Positions 9,131 through 18,481 of a DNA stretch of 64,000 nt are shown piece by piece. Every line of letters starts with the position of its first letter. Position 1 is the first letter of the stretch. Location of the stretch: positions 590,754 to 654,753 of the forward strand of contig VCJN01002955.1 in assembly GCA_006384855.1 (NCBI GenBank), read 5' to 3'. The translations under genes were made by a program, and so were the position numbers. This stretch comes from Tetraselmis striata. Its lineage: Eukaryota; Chlorophyta; Chlorodendrophyceae; Chlorodendrales; Chlorodendraceae. The notes under the pieces are model-generated. The model worked only from the letters and a program-made list of their open reading frames with translations, made no database searches and was not told the origin of the DNA.

Positions 9131-9526
9131 TTATGTAACAAAAATGTTGTGCTCCTCGTACTGATGCTTCTTAAGCACACGGGCTTCGCGAGTCCCCCCG
9201 AGGTGCAGGAGTCTTTCCACGTTCAGTTGGTCCGTTCCGCCGGTCGCATACAGCGCGGCGCTCTGTACGAGATCGATATAGCACTCTCGTGCGTGGTCGG
9301 CGCTGCGAAAGTGGTACACCTCCTCGAAGAGCAGCAGAAAGGCCTCGTCTCCATCTGGCGTCGCCCTGACGGCCAGATCCGTGCGCAAAGTGAACTGTGT
9401 CTTGGTGGTGGGCGTGGTGACCGTGGTGCACGAAAACAGGAGGTTGGACGCCTTCAGGACCACGCGTCTGCGCTTGCGCTCGGCGCCAGGCTGGGGCGGG
9501 GCTGTGGCGCTGGGACCGGAGTCCAT
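9131..9526 (-). CDS. Hypothetical protein, 131 aa
   Basis: ATG at 9526. The N-terminus is proline-rich with a basic patch (ERKRRRVV). The remainder has a beta-rich pattern (FSCTTVTTPTTKTQFTLRTDL, then FLLLFEEVYHF) that would suit a pleckstrin-like or other small beta domain. No assignment made. It converges tail-to-tail on the SET gene with 15 nt between them. Confidence 0.6.
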   Translation of the reverse strand: MDSGPSATAPPQPGAERKRRRVVLKASNLLFSCTTVTTPTTKTQFTLRTDLAVRATPDGDEAFLLLFEEVYHFRSADHARECYIDLVQSAALYATGGTDQLNVERLLHLGGTREARVLKKHQYEEHNIFVT

Positions 9527-9756
9527 GTTCGCTGGGGCGCTGGGGTGATGAGGCGCTGGGGCGGGCAGGCGGGTGGGCGGTTTCGTTGTGGCTGCGCCAA
9601 GTAACCTACCCTACACCGTTATAGTGGCCGTACAGGTGTGGGTTGTATCCTCCACTTATTATCCTCCACTCATCACTGTTCCAAATGCATGTTCCGGGCA
9701 CCGTACAGCTGTAAAACTTTATCTGTACTCTTTTACGTAAAAAAGGTTCTTTTTGA

Positions 9757-10009
9757 CACGCGCGCAAAGTACGCGGAGAGCGGTCTGAAGTTTGTACGAG
9801 GAAAATTCTGTTTTGTTTTGTTTTGGAACACGCGCGCAAAGTACGCGGAGAGCGGTCTGAAGTTTGTACGAGGAAAATTCTGTTTTGTTTTGTTTTGGAA
9901 CACGCGCGCAAAGTACGCGGAGAGCGGTCTGAAGTTTGTACGAGGAAAATTCTGTTTTGTTTTGTTTTGGAACACGGGCGCAAAGTACGCGGAGAGCGGT
10001 CTGATGTTG
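9757..10009. repeat. 72-bp tandem repeat, three copies plus a partial
   Basis: Units start at 9757, 9829 and 9901, with a 37-nt partial from 9973. Each has CACGCGCGCAAAGTACGCGG, then AGAGCGGTCTGAAG and TTTGTACGAGGAAAATTC, ending in TTTTG repeats. The copies are almost identical, so the array is recent. A diverged single copy lies at about 14065-14115, also upstream of an ankyrin gene. The repeat is open in several frames, but this is a by-product of its length being a multiple of three. Confidence 0.9.
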
Positions 10010-10189
10010 TGGGCGCAGCACAGGCCGCGAAGCTGCAATGCAAAACTCTGCAGAACAATGCAAACCCCAACCCAACCCCCAACAACCCACTTATCCGAAC
10101 CCACTTCTCACTTCTCCCACTTCACTGTACTCCAACCCACTTCACTGCACTTCGCTTCACTTCACTGCACTTCACTTCACTTCACTTCT

Positions 10190-12409
10190 ATGTCCGCGAT
10201 GTCGCGCCCCGTATCCGTGCTGGTCGGCGGCCCGGCGGGTTTGCAGCCGGATATGTGGACTGAGGTGTTCGGGTTCGTACCTGACACCCTGGACCGCGCG
10301 GCGGCGGCGGCAGCCTGTCGGGCCTTCCGCGCGGCGGTCGGCGATCCAGCCCCCGCGCAGGAAGACCGCCCGCGAGACGACGACCTCCTTCAAAACCCCG
10401 AGTCGGAGCCCGAGTCGGAGCCCGAGCAAGATGACGAGGATGGTGCAGACGAGGACCTTCCCGGAGACACTACGGTGTTCGATCTCGGGGTGTTGACGCC
10501 CGCCTCGGTACGCACCCCGGCGCGAACCCTGACCGTAGCGGCGGCGGTTTTGGGGTCCCGGGCGCGGCTGAGGTGGTGCGTCGAGGAGATGGGTCTGGTT
10601 CGACAGGCGTTGCGCGTGAACGGCGGCCTGCGCGCCATTTTTCGCGCTTTGGGAGCCCGCGGCGACCCCGAGATTCTCGGATTCGCGGTCGACTCTGTTC
10701 TGGTGGGCGAGGCCTGCGTCCCGGTGGACATGCACGCCGTGTGCGATGGGGCGGCGCGTGGCGGACACACGACCGTTCTCCGGTGGGTGGCGCTCAGGGA
10801 GTTGCGTGAGTCAGAGTCAGAGTCAGAGACAGATTCCGAGGCCGAGGCCGAGACCGAGGCCAACGCCGGGACACAGAACCAGAACCAGAACCAGCGCCTG
10901 AACCCCAGCTCGCCTCGCGGGTTCACGGCCGCGAAGTCCGCCGCCTGCAGCGGCAACCTAGCCGTTCTTCAGTGGCTTCGGGATCCGCCGGAGCCAGAGC
11001 GAATTTCGGCGCGCGCGAGGGCCGTTCTCCAGTGGTCGTGGTGCAGCATCGAGAAGGAAGTTTTCGAGGCGGCTGCGGCTCACGGGCAGGTCCATGTCCT
11101 GGAGTGGTTACTCAGCCGGCTACCGAACTTCGAGCCTACCACCGTGTTGAAAAACTTCCGCCACACAGAGCTCCACTTCTGGCTGAAGAACTCCGCGCGC
11201 CCGTACAGGACACACTGTGCGTTTTTGCAGGCCGTTTCCGGAGGACACTTGGAGGCGGCGACGTGGATCGCCGCACACAGCGGCGAGGTGGATCTTCCGG
11301 GCGCGTACGAGTCGGCCGTTAGACACGGCCGGCTGGAGGTCCTGGACTGGTTGGGGACTCTGTCGCCTCCCGCGCGGTACTTGAAACAGAGTTTTTACGC
11401 TGAGGCCGCGTGGCGCGGGAACTTCGCGTCGCTCAAATGGCTGGAGAGGCAAAACGTCCCCTGGAGCGCAGAACACTTCATGAGCCAGGCCCGGAACGTC
11501 ATGTTCGCGCGCCATCGCGACTCCCCGGAGATGTTGAAGTGGCTCGGGGAGCGGGGCGTGAAGTGGGACCTGGAGGCGGCGCTGACGTGGGACATGAGCG
11601 CGGAGCTGACCGCCGGCCACCTGGTTAATGCGCGCTGGATCCTGGACTTGCTGACCTCGCCCGAGGTACAGTCGAACCTCGCCCACGTCGTCCTCCCCGG
11701 GCAGGTGGCGAAGGTTGCGCGCAAGATCAGGCGGCGGGAGATATCGTTCCCCCATCACGTGAGTCTCTCTCTCTCGGTTCCTGGGGCCTTGGCCGCCCTC
11801 AAGCAGCTTCACTTCCTGATACCCAATCTTCTCCCACCGGTTGTCGTGGACCCAAGGAGCGTGCGCCGGATATGTTCGGGGACCCGCGTGTGCGTGGAAG
11901 TGCTCGAGATCGTCGCGGCGCACCCGGTGACCGCGGAGTTTGCGGAGCATGTTTGGATTGACGCACTCCAGGACTTTATATTCTTTCGCGAGGTCGAGGC
12001 CGCTCTGTGCATTATCCGCCTTAAGGGTGTTGGTCTGATCAGTCACTCGGCGGTGATGGCCGCCGTGAATTCCGGAAACTTTGAGCTTGTCCGGTGGTTG
12101 TTCGCGCGCACCAACGAGGCGTGGTCAGACGGCCTTCGTCGGTGCATAAGTCGCCTGTGTCCGCGTATCGCAGCCGAGCTCGGCGACCTGCCCATGGTGC
12201 GGTGGTGGATGCGCAGGGAGTTCCGGACCAGCGCCCGCGACGGCGACGGGTTCGGCCCGCTGTGCTGCGCGGCGTACCATGGGGGGCTCTCCCGAAAGGA
12301 ACGCGTCCATATCCCGCAGAGTCTCCTGGAGAGCGGAAGAGACGAGTACGTGTGTGACATGTGCAAGCGGTGGTGCCAGGACGTCGAGGATGTGTTTGTA
12401 GGGGTGTAG
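10190..12409 (+). CDS. F-box/ankyrin-like repeat protein A, 739 aa
   Basis: Start is taken at ATG 10190 (a second ATG at 10199 matches the paralog's start); upstream frame is the 72-bp repeat array. Residues about 18-45 form an F-box (PDMWTEVFGFVPDTLDRAA then ACRAFRAAV), which in eukaryotes docks substrates to SCF ubiquitin ligases. Acidic low-complexity insertions (Glu-Ser-Pro and Asp-rich) follow. From about 230 there are degenerate ankyrin-type repeats (SGNLAVLQWLRD, GHLEAATWIAAHSGEVDLP, NFASLKWLERQNVPW). The C-terminus has a CDMC...CKRWC cysteine cluster. It is a close paralog of 27113-29377. Confidence 0.85.
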   Translation: MSAMSRPVSVLVGGPAGLQPDMWTEVFGFVPDTLDRAAAAAACRAFRAAVGDPAPAQEDRPRDDDLLQNPESEPESEPEQDDEDGADEDLPGDTTVFDLGVLTPASVRTPARTLTVAAAVLGSRARLRWCVEEMGLVRQALRVNGGLRAIFRALGARGDPEILGFAVDSVLVGEACVPVDMHAVCDGAARGGHTTVLRWVALRELRESESESETDSEAEAETEANAGTQNQNQNQRLNPSSPRGFTAAKSAACSGNLAVLQWLRDPPEPERISARARAVLQWSWCSIEKEVFEAAAAHGQVHVLEWLLSRLPNFEPTTVLKNFRHTELHFWLKNSARPYRTHCAFLQAVSGGHLEAATWIAAHSGEVDLPGAYESAVRHGRLEVLDWLGTLSPPARYLKQSFYAEAAWRGNFASLKWLERQNVPWSAEHFMSQARNVMFARHRDSPEMLKWLGERGVKWDLEAALTWDMSAELTAGHLVNARWILDLLTSPEVQSNLAHVVLPGQVAKVARKIRRREISFPHHVSLSLSVPGALAALKQLHFLIPNLLPPVVVDPRSVRRICSGTRVCVEVLEIVAAHPVTAEFAEHVWIDALQDFIFFREVEAALCIIRLKGVGLISHSAVMAAVNSGNFELVRWLFARTNEAWSDGLRRCISRLCPRIAAELGDLPMVRWWMRREFRTSARDGDGFGPLCCAAYHGGLSRKERVHIPQSLLESGRDEYVCDMCKRWCQDVEDVFVGV

Positions 12410-12550
12410 GAGACCCAGAAGAGTTTACAATGGGTCCAACCTCCCTCCCCTCCTTCGCGGGGAATGTAAAAAAGATTAAGTATGCGAAAAAAATCTTTTC
12501 CGTTCTGAAAAAGCTTCAATCAGCTGTCTCAGGTCATCTACTGCAAGCAA

Positions 12551-12898
12551 TCATTTGGCAACTCTCTTCGAAAATATACACACGGCGTTGCTGGAGCTAA
12601 CACGTCCTCGCGTGCATTCCCGATCAGAAGATGAAACACATGCACTGCCTTCCAAAGCTGTGATCAACGGTTGCGCGGGGATGGCGTTGATTGGGATACA
12701 ATCGATTTCTGTCCTCGGTCCGAGGTCGTCTGGCCAGCGGATCCTCTGCACTTTGCCTGAGTCCGATCGCACAAGTGTCAGACTGTGGAAGACTTCTTGT
12801 GCGGAAGTGTCCAATGGGGAGACTGCCAGGAAGTTTTTGTCCGCGACCAAACGTTGGCGGCGTTTGCGGCGTTTGCGGCATTTGGTGTGTGGGGTCAT
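12551..12898 (-). CDS. Hypothetical basic protein, 115 aa
   Basis: ATG at 12898. The N-terminus is strongly basic (TKCRKRRKRRQR, from a CGCAAACGC codon repeat) and could be a nuclear-localisation signal; the body (LTLVRSDSGKVQRIRWPDD) looks like a small beta domain. It is arranged head-to-head with the membrane-protein gene at 12921, only 22 nt apart, so they would share a compact promoter. An overlapping plus-strand frame of similar length lacks an ATG start, which favours this strand. Confidence 0.5.
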   Translation of the reverse strand: MTPHTKCRKRRKRRQRLVADKNFLAVSPLDTSAQEVFHSLTLVRSDSGKVQRIRWPDDLGPRTEIDCIPINAIPAQPLITALEGSACVSSSDRECTRGRVSSSNAVCIFSKRVAK

Positions 12899-12920
12899 TT
12901 TGTCGCGCGAGTGATCAAAA

Positions 12921-13385
12921 ATGGTGGCCTCCTGGTCGACGGTGGCCCCCGAGGGATCCCCGAGGTCCCCTGGGATCCCGGGCGGCGGCCTTTCGGAGGT
13001 CGCGGGTCTGCGCGTGTGGCACCTGTACAGCTGGTGGCTGGTTCCGTGGCTGGCGCTGGCGCGCGCGTTCGCGTTCGTGCCGTCGCCGTTCCCGGCCGCG
13101 GTGGCGGCGGCGGCGTTCGCGGTCCCGTACCACGTCGCGGTTCTGGGCGACGCGCCGCGGTACGCGCTGGCGTCGGGGGGCGTGCACCTCCTGGTCGCGG
13201 CGTTCGCGGCGCCCGACGTGTCGCTGGCGTCGCTGGCGGCGTCGGTCGCGACGTTCGCGACGTACTGCGCGTGCGTGGACGTGCTCCGCGTGTACGGCGA
13301 CCTGGTCCCGCGGCTGCACGCGACGGTCCCGTCGGCGGGGGAACGCACGGCGATCATGCTGGGGCGACGGACGCTCAAAATCTGA
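12921..13385 (+). CDS. Predicted multi-pass membrane protein, 154 aa
   Basis: ATG at 12921. Four hydrophobic segments are visible: LYSWWLVPWLALARAFAFV (about 36-54), FPAAVAAAAFAVPYHVAV (58-75), ALASGGVHLLVAAFAAP (83-100) and LASLAASVATFATYCACVDV (103-122). Loops are very short, giving a compact four-helix membrane protein with a soluble basic tail. Alanine/valine richness follows the high GC. No homology recognised. Confidence 0.65.
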   Translation: MVASWSTVAPEGSPRSPGIPGGGLSEVAGLRVWHLYSWWLVPWLALARAFAFVPSPFPAAVAAAAFAVPYHVAVLGDAPRYALASGGVHLLVAAFAAPDVSLASLAASVATFATYCACVDVLRVYGDLVPRLHATVPSAGERTAIMLGRRTLKI

Positions 13386-13542
13386 GGCGTAAAAGCAATG
13401 TGGAGGCCGGGGACGGGATCGGCGTTTTTCGCGGCGGTGGCGGTGGCGGTGGCGGTGGCGAGCCGTTCGCGCAGCCCGCGTCCGACGCGGAGGCGGGCGC
13501 CTCAGTGTCGGACGCGGGTGAGACGGGTGTCTTGTCGGCCAT
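13375..13542 (-). CDS. Small proline-rich ORF, 55 aa (doubtful)
   Basis: From the ATG at 13542 there is an open frame with N-terminus MADKTPVSPASDTEAP, a run of nine prolines from (CCACCG)n and a basic tail. It overlaps the end of the membrane-protein gene by 11 nt on the other strand. The start context is reasonable, but the ORF is short and low in complexity. Confidence 0.3.
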   Translation of the reverse strand: MADKTPVSPASDTEAPASASDAGCANGSPPPPPPPPPRKTPIPSPASTLLLRLRF

Positions 13543-13877
13543 GGTGAGCGTTTCTTAGGAGGTCAGGTGGTTTTTTCTGTAGGAAAACGCGGTTGCACGT
13601 TTCAGTACTCACTCAGGAGGTAGATCTGGCGGCGCGACCGGTCTGGTTACGAAATGGAGGGTCGCCTGGGCGCGAGGGTAACATTTTGAATATAACTATA
13701 GCTTGGACCTTTCAGAAAATTACACTTCACCAAACCAGGACAAGAAGTGTTTGGTCTCGTTTGTCAGAGGATTAGACTTCAGGTTGTCTATTTTCGCATA
13801 GCTCCGCGTATGGAATGTTTTTTATAACTTACAAACAAAATGCTTGTTATGCAAGAGGAGAAAATGGCTGTACTGGA

Positions 13878-13921
13878 AGTTACTGTCGAAACGGGGGTGT
13901 TTCACAATTCTTGAATGTAAC
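13878..13921 (+). repeat. 44-nt MITE core copy 1
   Basis: AGTTACTGTCGAAACGGGGG ... TTCTTGAATGTAAC is identical over 44 nt to 31235-31278. The ends GTTAC/GTAAC form a short inverted repeat. At the other site the element interrupts a transposase gene, which shows it is mobile. Confidence 0.75.
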
Positions 13922-14282
13922 GAAGCGTGAGAGATGAGGAGGGGCGGTGTGTGCGTGTTTGTGCCGTGGCCAGGTACCGTAGCGGTGCCGGTAAGGTAGC
14001 GGAGATCTGGCGAAGTGGCGGGAACAATTTGAAATTCACACTTTTCATGAGAAATGATTTTTTTGAACATGAGCGCAACGTACGCGGGAACAATGTGAAG
14101 TTCGTACGAATAATATACGGAAATATTCTCTGTGCGCGGGCCGCAACAGGCCGCGCGCCGCGCGCCGCACGCCGCTGTGCACCAGGGCTGGTGCACCAGG
14201 GCATGCACCAGGGCGGCGGCGGAGGATGTGTTGCTCTCATAACAAACCCCCGACCCACCGACCGACCCCTCCAACAGCCTCT

Positions 14283-14283
14283 G

Positions 14284-14327
<44 letters not shown>

Positions 14328-14337
14328 CCCCCCCCCT
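14283..14337. repeat. (CA)n microsatellite and poly-C tract
   Basis: About 21 CA units followed by a run of C, ending about 20 nt before the ATG of the FHA-like/ankyrin gene. Likely part of its leader; length variation here could affect expression. Confidence 0.85.
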
Positions 14338-14358
14338 CTTTTCGAAACCGCCGGCGCG

Positions 14359-16449
14359 ATGACCACCCCCGTCCCCAGCCTTCTCCTGCGCTTCGGTGTC
14401 CACGCCGACGGCCCCGTATCCAAAGTCATCCGCCTGCCGAAGGGGGATAAGTACTTCGATAGATCCGACTTCGAGTACCCGGGACCCGCCGTCGTCTCCG
14501 CGGGTATAGAGACGAGTCACCTGCGGTTCTTTCGTACCGACGAGGGGTTCTCTGTCGCGAACGAGGCGCTGGACTTCGGCGCCCACCTGTACCGCAAGGG
14601 GAGTTTCTTCGCCTGGTTGGCGCCCGAGGAAACGGAGGCTCTGTTCGACGGCGACGTTCTGTGGGTGGGAACTCGGCGTTCCGACCGCATCCGTGGAGGC
14701 GGCGGCCTCTCGGTCGCGTTCGTGAGTTTGGAGGTGCGTGACACAGGGCGAACCACCGGGTTCGACGATTTGCCGCAGGAGGCGATGGACCGGATAGGCC
14801 AGTTTGTGGACGACTCGATCACCGCGGCGGCCGCGCGGTACGCGTGTAGATCGCTGCGGGACGCGATCCGGTGCTCCGCGCCCACCAGGAAGCGCAAGCG
14901 CGCGGGCGACAACGTGTTCCGGGGTCCGGTTGGTTCGCGCTGTCGGGCGGACCTGTCGTTTTTGGTTGAGGCGTTCAAGACCTCCTCCTGGGACTTCGTC
15001 CAGTGGGTTCTGTTCAACCACGCGTCCCTCCGCCTGGACAACGCCATGGACATTCTGTGCGAAGCCGGACGGTTGGACATCGAGACCCTCAGGCGCGCGC
15101 GCGCCGTGGGATGTCGCTGGTCTTCGAAGGCGTGCACCGAGGCGGCGGCCGCTGGCGACCTGGATCGGCTCAAATGGCTTCGCGAGCAGGGGTGTCCCTG
15201 GGACTGCAACCTGTTGCGTGGAGCGGTCCGCGACAACCATCTTCACCTGGCCCAGTGGGCCCACGGTATGGGGTGCCCCATGTCGTGCGGCGCGACGAGC
15301 GAGGCGGCGTTGCTTGGACACCTGGACTTCGTCAAGTGGTCCCTCCCGAAGGTCCAGCCGGAGAAGAGGCGCGCCGAGTTTCGTGACTCCTGCCGCGCGG
15401 CGGCGAGAGCCGGTCACGAAAAGGTCCTGAACTGGCTTCTGCGATCGGAACGCGTCACGGTTGGTCTCGTGAACATCGAGATGGATGTAGTGTGCGAAGC
15501 CCTTTGCCAACGTGGCCGCGTCGATATGCTCAGAAACCTCCTCGCAAGGCTTGCGAAGATGAAGCCCGACATCGACCCCAGGCAGCGCCCGGTGTACATC
15601 AACATGCCCCTTGTCGGCATTCCCTACTGGCCGTCGGGGATCATTCTGGACAGAATGTTCTATGGAGCCGTCGAACACGGCCACCTGGAGATACTGAAGG
15701 TATACGAGGAGTTCCTCGCGCCCCCCGGCGGACTGTTTGAGATGGTTCAGGATAGAGACCACAACCTCCATGTTCAGAGAGTTCAGGACGCTCTGTCTTC
15801 CCTGATGCGACGAGACGCCTCGGGCAGGAGTCTGGAGATCATCAGGTGGCTGCGTCTCAAGGGGCTCTCGATCGGCGAGACCTTCGTTGCGCGCGTCGCT
15901 GAGAGCGGGCAAGTTCGTGTTCTGCAGTGGCTGCGTTCGCAGGGGTGCGAGTTCCCCCCGGCCCTCGCCTCCCGGGCCGCGCGGAGCGGGCGCCTGGACG
16001 TCTTGAAGTGGCTCCACCGGGAGGGGTGCCCGTTCGACGATTCCGTGTTTCTGGAGGCTGTCCAGTGCGGCGACCCCCCCTCCATCGGGTGGTGTTACGA
16101 GAAGGGGCTCCTCCCCCCGGAGTCTTCGTTCGCGGACGCGACATATGCCGCCGCCAGGACGGGGAAGGTGGAGAACATCGCGTGGCTCATGAGCAAAGGG
16201 TTCCCCCTCCACCCCGACGTCGACCTGGCGGCCGTTTCGTCCGATGTGGACGGGAGTCACGTGGCCATGTGCGAATGGCTTCGCGAAAACGGGGTCTTTC
16301 TTTCCCGTGCCCGAAACCACCTGATCCAGGAGTGCAAGAACGAGAACAGGTGGAACGACCCCCTCTGGAACAAGACCAGGATGCTCCGGTGGATCAACGC
16401 CACCGAAACGCCGGAGGAACGCGAGGTTATAGACCTCGTTTCTGAATGA
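14359..16449 (+). CDS. FHA-like / F-box / ankyrin repeat protein, 696 aa
   Basis: ATG at 14359 follows the CA tract. Residues 1-115 do not look like ankyrin: SHLRFFR, then FGAHLYRKGSFFAWL and LFDGDVLWVGTRRSDRI follow the order of an FHA domain (S-x-x-H-like turn, then L-x-x-GDxIxxG). FHA domains bind phosphothreonine. An F-box (FDDLPQEAMDRIGQFVDDS ... ACRSLRDAI) is at about 135-170, then ankyrin-type repeats with W-L-R-E-Q-GCPWD signatures to about 660. The order suggests a substrate receptor that would select phosphorylated targets for ubiquitination; the FHA call is by pattern only. The last 60 residues are duplicated as a fragment at 24.9 kb. Confidence 0.8.
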   Translation: MTTPVPSLLLRFGVHADGPVSKVIRLPKGDKYFDRSDFEYPGPAVVSAGIETSHLRFFRTDEGFSVANEALDFGAHLYRKGSFFAWLAPEETEALFDGDVLWVGTRRSDRIRGGGGLSVAFVSLEVRDTGRTTGFDDLPQEAMDRIGQFVDDSITAAAARYACRSLRDAIRCSAPTRKRKRAGDNVFRGPVGSRCRADLSFLVEAFKTSSWDFVQWVLFNHASLRLDNAMDILCEAGRLDIETLRRARAVGCRWSSKACTEAAAAGDLDRLKWLREQGCPWDCNLLRGAVRDNHLHLAQWAHGMGCPMSCGATSEAALLGHLDFVKWSLPKVQPEKRRAEFRDSCRAAARAGHEKVLNWLLRSERVTVGLVNIEMDVVCEALCQRGRVDMLRNLLARLAKMKPDIDPRQRPVYINMPLVGIPYWPSGIILDRMFYGAVEHGHLEILKVYEEFLAPPGGLFEMVQDRDHNLHVQRVQDALSSLMRRDASGRSLEIIRWLRLKGLSIGETFVARVAESGQVRVLQWLRSQGCEFPPALASRAARSGRLDVLKWLHREGCPFDDSVFLEAVQCGDPPSIGWCYEKGLLPPESSFADATYAAARTGKVENIAWLMSKGFPLHPDVDLAAVSSDVDGSHVAMCEWLRENGVFLSRARNHLIQECKNENRWNDPLWNKTRMLRWINATETPEEREVIDLVSE

Positions 16450-16808
16450 CTTGAATGACTTGTTGTGTGGACCCGCCCATGTTGCTGGGACAACAATTGT
16501 AAAAAATAAATATAACAAAAATTATATGACCAACCACAGGTCATATGTGAGCACAGCGGTCCCCAGCTGTGTTGTCACCAGCTGCAGGTAGGTGACCATG
16601 ATTGAGGTTGAATCATCGCCTGCCTCTGCCTCTGGTTCATAACACGTTTTGATAACGGAAATTTCCATGGCGGGTATACCATGGCGAGGTGAATGATGGG
16701 AGGGGGGTGGGACGTGAGGGACGTGCGCGATGTGTGCGAAAACTTCTCGCGTCTGAAGCCATGTTGGAAAACAGTTTACAGATTCTTTTACTGTGTGGAA
16801 AGTCTAAG
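16450..16808. other. Intergenic region
   Basis: No credible gene. It includes an inverted AGGTGACC/GGTCATAT-rich segment near 16526-16600 and a TGGAAAACAGTTTACAGATT stretch (about 16767-16786) that resembles the outer 14-15 nt of the mariner terminal repeats in reverse. Confidence 0.45.
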
Positions 16809-17285
16809 TCAGGGCACGATGCTTGCCACCGAGGCTACGGGCTGGACGGGGTTGTTTTCCTTCCATGTCTCGCGGGAATGGAAGAGAACCACGCCCTTCG
16901 AACAGCACCACTCCGTCTCTGCGCAGCGTCTGCACATGACGCTGTTGCATCCTGTGCACTTCCCGATATCTCCTCGGATACCACGGGAGCAGTTCCCGCA
17001 CAGCGGATCGTTCATGAAGACAGCGATTCTGTGTTCATCAGACGCGCCACAGAAGGGGCACTCAATGAAAAAGTGAGAACATGACAGCGACTCGCACGCT
17101 GCACAGAAGTACATCAATGCATCTGGATCCGTGGTGTAGTCCTTCGTGCAACGCCGTGGTTCCGCGCACTTACACACCAAAGACCCGAGGGAAACTTGTT
17201 TTCCGCCGACGAAAAACTGAGTTGCGGGGATGGTGTGGACGGTTGTCGGGCCATCTCCGACGGTGGTCTTGTTGCCGTCAGACAT
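16809..17285 (-). CDS. Cysteine-rich zinc-binding protein, 158 aa
   Basis: ATG at 17285. Three paired-cysteine knuckles are visible: CKCAEPRRC, then FCAACESLSCSHFFIECPFC, and CGNCSRG followed by CTGCNSVMCRRCAETEWCC. Spacing resembles tandem zinc ribbons or a RING-like cross-brace rather than a classical C2H2 finger. No enzymatic motif. It may bind nucleic acid or act as a ubiquitin-ligase adaptor. Confidence 0.7.
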   Translation of the reverse strand: MSDGNKTTVGDGPTTVHTIPATQFFVGGKQVSLGSLVCKCAEPRRCTKDYTTDPDALMYFCAACESLSCSHFFIECPFCGASDEHRIAVFMNDPLCGNCSRGIRGDIGKCTGCNSVMCRRCAETEWCCSKGVVLFHSRETWKENNPVQPVASVASIVP

Positions 17286-17641
17286 GGTGACGGGGTTTTG
17301 TCTACTCTGTGTGTGTGTGTGTACTTGTCTGGTGGTGGGTACCGGCGACCGGCGACCGGAGACTGGCGGGAGGGGGCGGTGGGTGTCTGTTATTATATCC
17401 TGCGATTATCGCAGTGGTTCGCGGGCATAGGGTGTGCTGCGTGGGCACTGCGCGCGGTGAAAGTACGTAGTTGATGTCGATACGAGTGTAGCATTGCTGT
17501 CATCCATATCCATAGTATCCTAATTAGGATTTGCATCTAACACGCGGCACGCTGCGGACACTGTTTACATACTGTTTACATCTAACTACGGTGGAACTAC
17601 GGTGCGCGAAACACAAACAAGCTCCCTTCGTGAGGATGATG
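17286..17641. other. Intergenic region with (GT)n
   Basis: No gene seen. It has a short GT microsatellite (about 17307-17322), an ACCGGCGACCGG tandem motif near 17340-17360 and a repeated ACTGTTTACAT sequence at 17559-17581. Confidence 0.5.
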
Positions 17642-18481
17642 TCAACGCCGAGGACGGTTGGCGGGACCCCCGGAAGCCGGGCGCACCGCCCCGCTTCTGC
17701 ACAGCGGACACCTGTCCATTTTTCCCAGACATGTTCGACAAAACATGTGGGGACACGCGAAGTTGGACGTTAGTTGGTCCGGATCTTCGTAGCACACGGG
17801 ACACGTGTGGTCCGAGAAGGCCAGACCCATCATACAATGGAAGAGCTCCTTCGCGGTACACTTCACGGTCCGGTCCCTGAAGTAACCCGCGTACTCCAGA
17901 TCTTGGTTGGTCACAGGGCGGTTGCGCGGATGAATCCATGTGAGCCAGAACGTGTTCTGGTCCCGGTCTCCCGGCGACGCCAGCCACGCGCAAAACTCAT
18001 CGTGGAGCGACGGGACGGGGTCTGGGGAAGAGTCTGGGGCGGGGTCTGGGGAGGAGTATGTGTCGTTGCTCAGGTCCCGAAACCGAAGACCCTTCTTGCT
18101 CGCGAAGAAGTCTCCCAGCGCGCGCTTGGTGGCGCTGGAGGAGAGAGAGGTTTGCGCGGTGTCATACAGGCGGTTTATGCTGCACGTGCGGACGTCGCGG
18201 TCCAGTCCGAACAGAACCAGGCACCTCTTGCGGGCGTCCCGGAAGTGCGACCAGAAGGCCGCGGGATCGGTCCTGAGGGAAGTGTCGATGAACACCACAT
18301 CGCCGGGGGTCGCCCCGCCGCGCAGAGCGTCGCTGTCCACCAGGCGAAGTCGAAACGCCGGGCACGGGACGACCCCCGCCCATTCGAAGCGCAAGCGGGT
18401 CCCCTGGGTCGGGAGCCTCCGATTCGCGTCGGCGACGGCATCCGCCGCTTTCGCGAGGGCCTGCTCCGTCGGCGTCGGCAT
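17642..18481 (-). CDS. RING-finger protein, probable E3 ubiquitin ligase, 279 aa
   Basis: Start taken at ATG 18481 (MPTPTEQALAKAAD); an in-frame ATG at 18586 would add 35 residues with no conserved look. Residues 20-220 form an unrecognised domain. The C-terminus is a C3HC4 RING: CPVCYEDPDQL, CPHMFCRTCLGKM and CPLCRSG, with all eight metal ligands in place. RING proteins recruit ubiquitin-charged E2 enzymes. With several F-box proteins nearby, it fits a set of virus-encoded ubiquitination factors. The tail is arginine- and glycine-rich. Confidence 0.85.
   Translation of the reverse strand: MPTPTEQALAKAADAVADANRRLPTQGTRLRFEWAGVVPCPAFRLRLVDSDALRGGATPGDVVFIDTSLRTDPAAFWSHFRDARKRCLVLFGLDRDVRTCSINRLYDTAQTSLSSSATKRALGDFFASKKGLRFRDLSNDTYSSPDPAPDSSPDPVPSLHDEFCAWLASPGDRDQNTFWLTWIHPRNRPVTNQDLEYAGYFRDRTVKCTAKELFHCMMGLAFSDHTCPVCYEDPDQLTSNFACPHMFCRTCLGKMDRCPLCRSGAVRPASGGPANRPRR

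Larger units (their letters stand above)
13543..14358. other. Intergenic region with element relics
   Basis: No gene seen. It carries TTTTGAATATAACTATAG at 13684-13701, exactly half of the palindrome at 63258; a 44-nt MITE copy at 13878-13921; a single diverged copy of the 72-bp repeat core near 14065-14115; and a (CA)n tract followed by a C run at about 14283-14337 directly before the next gene. Confidence 0.6.

Noticed and set aside
9757..10009. Possible CRISPR array
   Set aside because: The 72-bp units are contiguous with no unique spacers, and no cas genes are present.
9638..10189. N-terminal extension of the ankyrin gene through the 72-bp repeats
   Set aside because: No ATG-based homology; the repeat length is divisible by three, so it stays open by chance. 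The paralog starts at the equivalent of 10199.
12555..12914. Plus-strand 119-codon frame opposite 12551-12898
   Set aside because: It starts at TTG without an ATG; the minus-strand frame has a normal start and a head-to-head arrangement with 12921.
13822..16518. Long minus-strand open frame opposite the FHA-like/ankyrin gene
   Set aside because: It mirrors the plus-strand ankyrin codons, has no domain sense and runs through the (CA)n tract; high GC makes antisense frames open.
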